DNA of 5,991 nt, taken from CAZCCC01 sp964497245 (GTDB lineage: Bacteria > Patescibacteriota > Patescibacteriia > Buchananbacterales > UBA6539). Under the pieces are notes generated by a model, which saw only the letters and a program-made list of their open reading frames with translations, did no database searches and was not told the DNA's origin. Location of the stretch: NCBI GenBank assembly GCA_964497245.1, contig CAZCCC010000042.1, forward strand, positions 1 through 5,991, in the 5' to 3' direction. The translations under genes were made by a program, and so were the position numbers. Shown here piece after piece: positions 1 to 5,047 of this stretch (positions are counted from its first letter, which is position 1; every line of letters starts with the position of its first letter).

Positions 1-29
1 AATAAATTCATTGAAATATCATTCAAGGC

Positions 30-88
30 TGTTCCATTTGCTTTCTAAAGCCCCCCCTGCTCTCGGGTATATTAAAGCAAACGGAACA
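30..88. repeat. Imperfect inverted repeat with 15-base arms
   Basis: The left arm TGTTCCATTTGCTTT (30-44) pairs with the right arm AAAGCAAACGGAACA (74-88) at 14 of 15 positions; the one mismatch is A against C. The 29-base loop contains seven consecutive C (51-57) and a GGG. Neither side has a run of T, so it does not look like an intrinsic terminator. It could be a transcript structure, a protein-binding site, or the end of an element cut by the window edge. Its role is unknown. Confidence 0.55.
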
Positions 89-254
89 AGGTAAGATAAA
101 AATATAGCTAAATCTTAGTATACATCAATTATCATTTTTATGCTTTTTACTTATTAAACTTTCTCTTTTTTTATTTCTGCTGATTTTTTCTCAAATAAAC
201 AAATTTTTAACTTTCATAACAGCTACAACTCTTAATTGATACTTTCTACCGAGT

Positions 255-283
255 TAGACAATAAAATAAAAATTAATTATAAT
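255..283 (+). promoter_or_regulatory. Promoter for the beta-helix gene (sigma-70 type)
   Basis: A -35 box TAGACA (255-260, five of six consensus bases) is followed by a 17-base spacer and a perfect -10 box TATAAT (278-283). The expected transcription start is near 290, giving a leader of about 110 bases. AT-rich DNA makes chance -10 boxes common, but the exact spacing and good -35 box raise confidence. The S11 peptidase gene has a similar TAGACT box, also with 17-base spacing. Confidence 0.55.
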
Positions 284-398
284 TAAAATACATAATTACT
301 AGATAAAATCAAGCTACCTCCTTCATGCTCATTTAAACTAAATTTTAACGAAAAAAAATAAATATATTAACCATTAAACTTAAAAAAATAATAAAAAT

Positions 399-2639
399 AT
401 GACTGAATTGACCAAAGAATCAAATTCAAAATTTTCTAAAAAAACAAATAAAAAAGTCGCGATTAACTCTAAAATTCATCCTTTAATAACCAAGGTTGGA
501 ATTACAACAGGAATACTATTAATAACTTCCGCCGGTTTAATTTTTTCCTCTTATCTTATTTTTTCCGTTTTATATTACCCGGAAGCCAAATTGGCTAAAT
601 CAACTCAAACAAATTATTATGTTGACTGTTCAATTATTTCCAGTGGTAATGGTTCAGAATCTTCACCTTTTAACTCTATTAATGAGGCAATTCAAAAAGC
701 AGATTCTGGCTATACTATAAAGGTTAAATCTGGAGATTGCCGCAATGAAGGAAGAATTAATGTAACTAAATCAAACTTGATGCTAGAAGGCATGGGTAAT
801 GTTTTTACTAAAGGTTTTACTATTTTTAATCTCAATAACTGGCAATCGGTTAATAATGTAACTGTTAAAAACTTTAAAATAACTGAAACCGGCAGTGATG
901 AAATAACCGGAACTGGAATTATTATTGCCGGTAATAGTAACAACATTAGCGATAATCATATTTATCAGACTAGCAGGCAGGGCATTTATATACTCGGCAC
1001 CGACTATGAAGCTAAAAATAACTCAATTATTAATAATACTATTGAAAAATCCGGTTTAGGTTTTAATGATATGAATTCCATCGGAATTTTGGTTCATGGT
1101 TATAAGGCTGATTCTAATACAATAGAAAATAACATTATAAAAGAAAATAATCACGCAGGAATCGGAGTTATGGATTCTTCAAAAAATATTATTAGCGATA
1201 ATATTGTCAATAATAACGGCGGCCCAGGAATTCATATTGGTGGAGTCGTATCTAACAATAATATTATTGAAAAAAATACCATCTATGGAAATTGCCTGAA
1301 AAGAGACGACATCTATGGTATTGATTTGCTTAGCGTAGGCGATAATAACATTATAAGGTATAACATAGTTTATTCTCAACACGATACTCTGCTGGATAGT
1401 AACATCGGGCCTAATCCGGGAAATCCTGAGGGAAGTCCTAAATATGGTACCGGCGGAATACGTTTTGACGGGGGCGTACCTAATACAAATGTCTGGAATG
1501 CCTCTGGAAATAAAGCTTATTATAATTTAATTTATAATGAAAGAACAGGAATGTCTGTTTTGAATTTTAATAATGTTGAATTCTATAATAATACAATATA
1601 TAACTCCTTAGATAGCGGGATGAATTTTCTTGCATATAACGATGCTAAAACTAATTTTAGTGGCTTAGTTATTATGAATAATATTATTCATACTGCTCCT
1701 AAAATGATTAATTTTACTGTAAGACCTAACAGTATTTGGACTAATTATCCTATCTTTAATAACAACATATATTATAATTCCAATGAAACTAAATTCAATT
1801 GGATTACAGCAGATGTTTTTACAGTTAAAGAAGTTGATTTTACTGGCTGGAAAAAATTACCTGAAATTTCTGCAAATAATTCGGAAAGTAATTCACAAAA
1901 TATTAATCCTTTATTAAATAATCCTACAAATAATAACTTTTCTTTAAGTAATAATTCTAGCGCCATAAATGCCGGAGCTTCAGTTGGATTAGACCATGAT
2001 ATTGCTGGCCAACAAATTATAGGATTGCCAGATATTGGTGCCTATGAATATTCTAATTGTATACCTGCAACATGCTCGGCAATTGGCAAGGAATGCGGTA
2101 GTCATCCTGATGGATGCGGAGGCATTCTAGATTGTGGAAATTGTCCAGAATCACTCCCGCCACTCCCGCCACTCTCTCAGGATATAGACGGCTCATGTAC
2201 CCTTGAAGAACTTGATAATTTAAGATGCATATTTTTTGATGAAAATCGCGGCGGACCGGAAATTTGGTTTCAAAAATGTAATGGCAACGCCTGGGTTAAT
2301 ATGGAGGCTTGTCCAATTGCTTGCGATGAAGGAATTTGTATAGAACCAAAAGCTAAACAAGAATGTATAGATGGCACTTGTAGCCAAAAAATTTGCACAC
2401 CCTCTACATGTACATTAATTGGCAAAAATTGTGGTAATTATCCTAATGGCTGCGGAGGTGTTCTAAACTGCGGGACTTGTCCGTCCAACCAAGAATGCAT
2501 TGATGGTATTTGCAAAGAAAAAATTTGTGATAATTCATCTTGTTGCAAAGCTAAAGATAGTAAATATCCTTACTATAATTCTTGGAGAAAAAGATGCTGT
2601 TCCTCTTCCTTTATTTTTTCCCGCTGTATAAATCCATAA
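399..2639 (+). CDS. Membrane-anchored right-handed beta-helix surface protein with cysteine-rich C-terminal tail
   Basis: The 746-residue product begins with a lysine-rich cytoplasmic segment (1-32), then one hydrophobic membrane span (about 33-59). The rest should lie outside the membrane. Residues 72-110 (YYVDCSIISSGNGSESSPF onward) resemble the N-cap of DUF1565/pectate-lyase-like beta-helices. Residues 115-460 hold many asparagine-rich turns of the form N.I..N.I, typical of PbH1 parallel beta-helix repeats (NosD-like, carbohydrate-binding or lyase families). Residues 501-551 (NPLL..P....F.L...S.AINAG, ending DIGAYEY) match the closing segment seen in many secreted 'choice-of-anchor Q' beta-helix proteins. 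A proline-rich linker (583-594) and a tail with 28 cysteines in residues 554-743 follow. No catalytic residues could be assigned, so glycan binding, adhesion or polysaccharide cleavage are all possible. The start is the first ATG after in-frame stops and lacks a Shine-Dalgarno sequence. The gene stands alone and ends at a strong terminator. Confidence 0.88.
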   Translation: MTELTKESNSKFSKKTNKKVAINSKIHPLITKVGITTGILLITSAGLIFSSYLIFSVLYYPEAKLAKSTQTNYYVDCSIISSGNGSESSPFNSINEAIQKADSGYTIKVKSGDCRNEGRINVTKSNLMLEGMGNVFTKGFTIFNLNNWQSVNNVTVKNFKITETGSDEITGTGIIIAGNSNNISDNHIYQTSRQGIYILGTDYEAKNNSIINNTIEKSGLGFNDMNSIGILVHGYKADSNTIENNIIKENNHAGIGVMDSSKNIISDNIVNNNGGPGIHIGGVVSNNNIIEKNTIYGNCLKRDDIYGIDLLSVGDNNIIRYNIVYSQHDTLLDSNIGPNPGNPEGSPKYGTGGIRFDGGVPNTNVWNASGNKAYYNLIYNERTGMSVLNFNNVEFYNNTIYNSLDSGMNFLAYNDAKTNFSGLVIMNNIIHTAPKMINFTVRPNSIWTNYPIFNNNIYYNSNETKFNWITADVFTVKEVDFTGWKKLPEISANNSESNSQNINPLLNNPTNNNFSLSNNSSAINAGASVGLDHDIAGQQIIGLPDIGAYEYSNCIPATCSAIGKECGSHPDGCGGILDCGNCPESLPPLPPLSQDIDGSCTLEELDNLRCIFFDENRGGPEIWFQKCNGNAWVNMEACPIACDEGICIEPKAKQECIDGTCSQKICTPSTCTLIGKNCGNYPNGCGGVLNCGTCPSNQECIDGICKEKICDNSSCCKAKDSKYPYYNSWRKRCCSSSFIFSRCINP
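2058..2144 (+). repeat. Cysteine motif, copy 1 (coding repeat in the beta-helix protein)
   Basis: This stretch encodes residues 554-582, with cysteines at 554, 559, 566, 573, 579 and 582 in the pattern C-x4-C-x6-C-x6-C-x5-C-x2-C and a central GCGG. A second copy with the same spacing lies at residues 666-694 (2394-2480), and 18 of 29 residues are identical. From memory, similar CGxxxxGCGGxLxCGxC modules occur in secreted proteins of myxobacteria and other environmental bacteria. Disulfide bonding is inferred. Confidence 0.75.
2152..2169 (+). repeat. Tandem 9-base repeat encoding the Leu-Pro-Pro linker
   Basis: CACTCCCGC occurs twice in a row (2152-2160 and 2161-2169), followed by a partial third copy beginning CACTC. 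It encodes the LPPLPPL linker (residues 587-592 and flanks) between the two cysteine-rich blocks. In-frame slippage of this 9-base unit would lengthen or shorten the linker by three residues without breaking the frame. Confidence 0.7.
2394..2480 (+). repeat. Cysteine motif, copy 2 (coding repeat in the beta-helix protein)
   Basis: This stretch encodes residues 666-694 with six cysteines spaced exactly as in copy 1. It is flanked by a second duplicated segment: QECIDGTCSQKIC (654-666) before it and QECIDGICKEKIC (698-710) after it, offset by 44 residues. The tail therefore seems to have grown by duplication of a unit of about 44 residues, with the last copy degenerating into a CC-containing end (C715-C716, C733-C734, C743). 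Confidence 0.75.
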
Positions 2640-2651
2640 ATACTATACTAC

Positions 2652-2683
2652 AAAAAACAGCCTTCTCTCAAAGGCTGTTTTTT
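2652..2683. terminator. Bidirectional intrinsic terminator between convergent genes
   Basis: AAAAAACAGCCTT (2652-2664) and AAGGCTGTTTTTT (2671-2683) form a perfect 13-bp stem with a six-base loop. The core is CAGCCTT/AAGGCTG, and the outer A and T runs supply a U-tract on either strand. It starts 13 bases after the beta-helix stop codon and 19 bases beyond the stop of the minus-strand 67-residue gene, so it can terminate both transcripts. Confidence 0.92.
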
Positions 2684-2701
2684 AAACTTTAGGCGGTTTT
2701 T

Positions 2702-2905
2702 TTATGCTTTGTCAGCCTTATTACCATTAAGCGTGGATAAAAGGACGTGATAAAGCGGCTGTTTTGAATCCTCATCTTCAGTCCATTTTTTGTTTTTGAA
2801 GACTACAACTCTTTTGCCTTCAATTTCTCCGGTTAAAACCGGACCTTTTTCGCTTTTAATTTTGCTGGCCCAAAGCGCCCCAAGCCTGTTTGATTTTTCT
2901 GCCAT
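2702..2905 (-). CDS. Small DUF736-like protein of unknown function
   Basis: The 67-residue product has no signal peptide or membrane span and is presumably cytoplasmic. The pattern GALW (residues 9-12), then LTGEIEGKRVVVFKNKKW (24-41) and PLYHVLLS (50-57) resembles the DUF736 fold, where a short GALW segment, a G.I strand, a VFKNK strand and a P.Y.V..S strand recur. Short proteins of this type are common in Patescibacteria, and no biochemical role is established. The ATG at 2905 has no Shine-Dalgarno sequence. The gene lies 46 bases downstream of the four-helix gene on the same strand, so the two may share a transcript. I found no convincing promoter of its own. It ends in the bidirectional terminator. 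Confidence 0.75.
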   Translation of the reverse strand: MAEKSNRLGALWASKIKSEKGPVLTGEIEGKRVVVFKNKKWTEDEDSKQPLYHVLLSTLNGNKADKA

Positions 2906-2939
2906 AGTTTTGTATGGTTATGAATTAGTAAATAAAATT

Positions 2940-2967
2940 AAGAATCAAGAATTAAGGGTTAAGAATC
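2940..2967. repeat. Left heptamer array at the 3' end of the four-helix gene
   Basis: Four consecutive heptamers read AAGAATC, AAGAATT, AAGGGTT and AAGAATC on the plus strand. The last two and part of the second encode the C-terminal ILNP of the four-helix protein on the minus strand, and its TAA stop (2952-2954) spans the junction of the second and third units. The array is the inverted counterpart of the one at 3328-3348. Confidence 0.75.
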
Positions 2968-3341
2968 CTTGACTTAGAACTTTTAATCAAGCCGTTGGTA
3001 ATTTTATTGATTGTGACAGTCAGCTTAGCAATTTTCTCAAACTCTTCATCATCAATATATTTAATATCCTTGGAAATTAATAGTTGGTTTTGAACTTCAG
3101 TTAAAGAACCGAGAGAAATTGAATAAAATTGATATTTTTCTTTATATGATTTACGACTGAAGCCTTCGGCAACATTAGAAGTAATTGATACTGCTGCCCT
3201 TCTAAGCTGGAAAACTAAACCAAACATTTCTGAAGGAAGAAATTTACTTGTTAGTTTATAGATTTCTAAAACCAGCTTATAGCCTTCTTGCCAAGCTATT
3301 AATTCAGTAAATGATTTAATTTTTTTTGATTCTTGATTCAT
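2952..3341 (-). CDS. Four-helix-bundle protein (23S rRNA intervening-sequence protein family, TIGR02436 type)
   Basis: The 129-residue product shows the family's landmarks in order: F-TELIAWQEGYKLV (11-24), an FLPSEMFGL turn (34-42), the signature QLRRAAVSITSNVAEGFSR (45-63) and GSLTEVQNQLL (78-88). Length is normal for the family (about 115-130). Family structures are pentameric four-helix bundles with a basic surface. They were first found encoded in intervening sequences of 23S rRNA genes, but most copies are free-standing and their function is unknown. This one is free-standing: no rRNA sequence is visible around it. The ATG is preceded by no Shine-Dalgarno sequence. Start and stop codons both lie in flanking heptamer arrays, so the coding region and arrays form a unit of about 409 bases. 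A promoter (3424-3452) lies upstream and the DUF736-like gene lies 46 bases downstream. Confidence 0.93.
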   Translation of the reverse strand: MNQESKKIKSFTELIAWQEGYKLVLEIYKLTSKFLPSEMFGLVFQLRRAAVSITSNVAEGFSRKSYKEKYQFYSISLGSLTEVQNQLLISKDIKYIDDEEFEKIAKLTVTINKITNGLIKSSKSRILNP

Positions 3342-3348
3342 GATTCTT
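3328..3348. repeat. Right heptamer array at the 5' end of the four-helix gene
   Basis: Three consecutive heptamers read GATTCTT, GATTCAT and GATTCTT on the plus strand, or AAGAATC, ATGAATC, AAGAATC on the minus strand. The middle variant supplies the ATG start codon of the four-helix gene (3339-3341), and the next unit encodes part of NQES. Oriented opposite to the array at 2940-2967, it gives the gene inverted-repeat ends. Confidence 0.78.
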
Positions 3349-3423
3349 TATTTAAGCAATAATAAAAGCGCAAAACTACTAAATTAGCTGCGCTATGTTG
3401 ATTGAAATTCAATTGTTATTAAC

Positions 3424-3452
3424 AGATTATCAAATCAAATTTAGACTGTCAA
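3424..3452 (-). promoter_or_regulatory. Possible promoter of the four-helix gene
   Basis: On the minus strand a perfect -35 box TTGACA (3452-3447) is followed either by TAATCT after 17 bases (3429-3424) or by GATAAT after 15 bases (3431-3426). The latter has the better -10 box but a short spacer. Transcription would start near 3418, giving a leader of about 75 bases. The -35 box shares one base with, and adjoins, the -35 box of the divergent S11 promoter. Confidence 0.4.
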
Positions 3453-3470
3453 GAGCTTATCTGCTATAAT
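3442..3470 (+). promoter_or_regulatory. Promoter of the S11 peptidase gene, near-leaderless
   Basis: TAGACT (3442-3447, four of six consensus bases), a 17-base spacer and a perfect TATAAT (3465-3470) lie just before the gene. Only nine bases separate the -10 box from the ATG at 3480, so the usual start point would be about 3476-3478 and the mRNA would begin at or a few bases before the start codon. No Shine-Dalgarno sequence is present, which fits leaderless initiation. Confidence 0.6.
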
Positions 3471-3479
3471 GAAAATCAT

Positions 3480-4691
3480 ATGAAAAAAATTATAATAATT
3501 ACACTGGTTATTTTTTCTCTCTTGCCAAAAATGAAAGCTGAAGCTTCAACAAATAGCTTAAGCCAGAGGCTCAAAGGGAGAATACTATTGCAAGTTGAAA
3601 GCTACGGACGAGCTTGGTATGTTGATCCGATCTCTCTTGATCGCTACTATATGCCTAATGGTAATGAGGCCTATTTTTTAATGAGAACTAAAGGGCTTGG
3701 AATTACCAACAAAGACCTTGATAAAATTCCGACAAAAAAAGGAGGGAAAGGCGACATAAAAATGATTGAAAGGCTTAAAGGCAGAATACTTTTACAGGTG
3801 GAAAAAAACGGCGAAGCCTGGTATATTGATCCGACTGATGGCCTTCGCTACTATTTAAAAGACGGCGAGGCTGCCTATAAATTAATGAAATCCAAAGGAC
3901 TGGGAATAACCAATCAGAACTTGGCTCAAATCCCAATGAATAAAGAACAAATTGCCCACGATACCACTTTTAATAATGTGGCTTATGTGGCTTTTGACGG
4001 AAAAAATTTTTATAACGGCTACAATTCCGAACAAATCCTGCCCTTGGCGTCTTTAACCAAATTGATGACTGCGTTGGTTTTTTTAGATACCAATCCCGAC
4101 TGGGATAAAAAAATAATAATCACAAAAGAACAAATAAACTACCCCAAAAGCCTAGTTGGAAACGACCCAACTAGCGAGATAGACATTGAAGCAGGAGATA
4201 TTTTAAGTATTTATGACTTATGGCTTGCCTTGCTAGTTTCTTCTTCAAATCAAGCTGCAGTTGCTTTGGCAGATAACTCAGGATTAAGTCGGCAGGAATT
4301 TGTAGAAAAAATGAATCAAAAAGCCTCTTATTTAGAATTACTAAAAACCAAATTTTATGAAATGAGCGGGCTTGATGCACATAATGTCACAACACCAAAA
4401 GAAATGGCAAAACTGGCTTACATCGCCTTTCAGCAGCAAAAAATTGCTGAAATTCACGAAAACCAAGAATATACAATTACCGCTTTAACCGGCAAATCGG
4501 AAATAAAAAAAATAAACGTAGTGGACAGAAATTATAGTCTGCAAAAATTCAGCCCGCAAACTTCAAAAACCGGCTACTTAATAGAAGCACAAAGAACGGT
4601 TGCGCTGAAAAAAAACGGAAAAATAATAGTTGTAATGCACGCTTTAAGCATGAATCAAAGAAACACCATTATTGAAAAATTGATAAACTAA
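3480..4691 (+). CDS. Secreted D-alanyl-D-alanine carboxypeptidase (peptidase S11 family) with two N-terminal wall-associated repeats
   Basis: This is a serine penicillin-binding-protein-type enzyme predicted to trim the terminal D-Ala, or cut cross-links, in peptidoglycan outside the membrane. The 403-residue product has a Sec signal peptide (MKKIIIITLVIFSLL core, likely cleaved after A-E-A at residue 22). Two 54-residue repeats follow (31-84 and 99-152), then the S11 domain (about 163-390). All three catalytic motifs are intact: S191-L-T-K194 (nucleophile and lysine), S255-S-N257 and K363-T-G365. It ends soon after the catalytic domain, so it lacks the C-terminal membrane-associating domain of DacA-type enzymes. 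The repeats may take over attachment, which is inference. ATG 3480 is chosen because it sits next to the promoter and opens a clear signal peptide. The gene is transcribed alone between its own promoter and terminator. Confidence 0.92.
   Translation: MKKIIIITLVIFSLLPKMKAEASTNSLSQRLKGRILLQVESYGRAWYVDPISLDRYYMPNGNEAYFLMRTKGLGITNKDLDKIPTKKGGKGDIKMIERLKGRILLQVEKNGEAWYIDPTDGLRYYLKDGEAAYKLMKSKGLGITNQNLAQIPMNKEQIAHDTTFNNVAYVAFDGKNFYNGYNSEQILPLASLTKLMTALVFLDTNPDWDKKIIITKEQINYPKSLVGNDPTSEIDIEAGDILSIYDLWLALLVSSSNQAAVALADNSGLSRQEFVEKMNQKASYLELLKTKFYEMSGLDAHNVTTPKEMAKLAYIAFQQQKIAEIHENQEYTITALTGKSEIKKINVVDRNYSLQKFSPQTSKTGYLIEAQRTVALKKNGKIIVVMHALSMNQRNTIIEKLIN
3570..3731 (+). repeat. LKGRILLQVE coding repeat, copy 1 (S11 protein residues 31-84)
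   Basis: The encoded 54 residues run from LKGRILLQVE through AWYVDP, RYY and KGLGITN to KIP. They match copy 2 at 34 of 54 positions without gaps. From memory, this repeat is widespread at the ends of secreted Patescibacterial proteins, including S11 peptidases and other wall-related enzymes. A cell-surface or peptidoglycan-binding role is plausible but unproven. Confidence 0.8.
3774..3935 (+). repeat. LKGRILLQVE coding repeat, copy 2 (S11 protein residues 99-152)
   Basis: The encoded 54 residues run from LKGRILLQVE through AWYIDP, RYY and KGLGITN to QIP, aligned without gaps to copy 1. A 14-residue lysine- and glycine-rich linker (85-98) separates the copies. The DNA of the two copies has diverged mainly at third positions, so the duplication is not recent. 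Confidence 0.8.
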
Positions 4692-4742
4692 CTTTTAAAT
4701 AAAAATATAATATTATTTATTAGATTTGGCTTATAAATTTTT

Positions 4743-4764
4743 TCCGCTTTAATTGCGGATTTTT
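4743..4764 (+). terminator. Intrinsic terminator of the S11 peptidase gene
   Basis: TCCGC (4743-4747) pairs with GCGGA (4755-4759) across a seven-base loop and is followed directly by TTTTT (4760-4764). It lies 51 bases after the stop codon. The stem is short but GC-rich, and the U-tract is correctly placed. A weaker AT-only inverted repeat (TAAATAA 4696-4702 with TTATTTA 4713-4719) lies between the stop codon and this hairpin. Confidence 0.65.
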
Positions 4765-4779
4765 AAATTCTAAAATAAA

Positions 4780-4886
4780 GGGTATTAACCGCGGAGTCCC
4801 GCACCTTAATTAAAATATACAAGACCGGATCCTCTATTTTTCACTCCGCCAAAGGCGGAGGAAAAATCGGGACGGGGTATTAACCC
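4780..4886. repeat. Composite palindromic intergenic element with GGGTATTAACC ends (MITE- or REP-like)
   Basis: GGGTATTAACC occurs at both ends in direct orientation (4780-4790 and 4875-4885), and each copy is itself a partial palindrome (GGT and ACC around ATTA). Inside, GTCCCG (4796-4801) pairs with CGGGAC (4868-4873). Innermost is a 14-bp hairpin: ATTTTTC (4836-4842), one bulged A, CTCCGCC (4844-4850), a loop AAA, GGCGGAG (4854-4860) and GAAAAAT (4861-4867). It encodes nothing visible. The layered symmetry suggests a repeated, possibly mobile, intergenic element; only copies elsewhere in the genome could confirm this. Confidence 0.6.
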
Positions 4887-4969
4887 TTTTTGGCTCCTCG
4901 GCTCGGTCCGCCAAAGGCTCTTGTTCGCCTACGACGGGGACAAGCGCTTTGCGTAACAAATAAAAAGGG
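4884..4969. repeat. Second intergenic stem structure
   Basis: CCCTTTTT (4884-4891) pairs with AAAAAGGG (4962-4969), enclosing a GC-rich stretch. That stretch contains CTTGTTC (4920-4926) opposite GGACAAG (4938-4944, one G-U pair) and a degenerate copy of the hairpin core (TCCGCCAAAGGC, 4907-4918). It overlaps the end of the previous element by three bases. Its right arm also overlaps the stem of the minus-strand terminator (4967-5008), so the two folds are mutually exclusive. Confidence 0.45.
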
Positions 4970-5008
4970 CCAGAATAAATGGATGAGGAGTCCATAAATT
5001 CTGAGCCC
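4967..5008 (-). terminator. Intrinsic terminator for the minus-strand coiled-coil gene
   Basis: Reading the minus strand, GGGC, CAGAAT and ATGGA pair with TCCAT, ATTCTG and GCCC to give 15 base pairs, with one bulged base, a 2x2 internal loop and a seven-base loop (4984-4990). The hairpin is followed on the minus strand by TTTTTATTTG (4966-4957). It lies about 135 bases beyond the stop codon of the gene at 5143-5991. On the plus strand no T run follows, so termination should be one-directional. Confidence 0.7.
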
Positions 5009-5047
5009 AAAATTGCAAGTTTGGTTACAGAACTAGGTCATCAGTTG

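Larger units (their letters stand above)
1..398. other. AT-rich non-coding region upstream of the beta-helix gene
   Basis: I see no convincing gene or RNA gene in these 398 bases. The segment is mostly A and T with pyrimidine-rich stretches around 140-190. It contains an imperfect inverted repeat (30-88) with a run of seven C in its loop, and a promoter (255-283). The predicted mRNA leader from about position 290 to the start codon at 399 is about 110 bases long. It contains ACCTCCTT (316-323), which matches the anti-Shine-Dalgarno end of bacterial 16S rRNA. There is no purine-rich ribosome-binding site before the ATG; the bases before it are almost only A and T. Confidence 0.7.

Noticed and set aside
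25..33. AAGGCTGTT shared between the left inverted repeat and the terminator at 2671-2679
   Set aside because: The nine-base match does not extend on either side and has different surroundings, so it is probably coincidence.
710..946. Minus-strand open frame of 78 codons inside the beta-helix gene (also 1179-1382 and 1772-1966)
   Set aside because: These are antisense shadows of the repetitive beta-helix coding sequence, with no recognisable domain, promoter or ribosome-binding site.
2790..2972. Plus-strand 60-codon open frame over the DUF736-like gene
   Set aside because: It is antisense to two genes supported by family patterns, crosses the heptamer array, and has no protein-like features.
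2952..3341. The four-helix gene lying inside a 23S rRNA intervening sequence
   Set aside because: The flanks are short intergenic DNA next to protein genes, and I see no rRNA sequence.
2940..3348. CRISPR array
   Set aside because: The heptamer repeats are tandem without spacers and far too short. No other regularly spaced repeat is present in the window.
3367..3394. AGCGCA (3367-3372) with TGCGCT (3389-3394), followed on the minus strand by a T-rich stretch: possible attenuator in the four-helix leader
   Set aside because: The stem is six bases with a 16-base loop, and the T-run is interrupted. It is too weak to annotate as a terminator.
3401..3413. Palindrome ATTGAA-A-TTCAAT in the divergent promoter region as a repressor site
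   Set aside because: AT-rich palindromes of this size are expected by chance here, and it lies outside the promoter core.
4171..4380. Minus-strand 69-codon frame inside the S11 gene
   Set aside because: It overlaps the catalytic domain, including the SSN motif, in antisense. It is a shadow.
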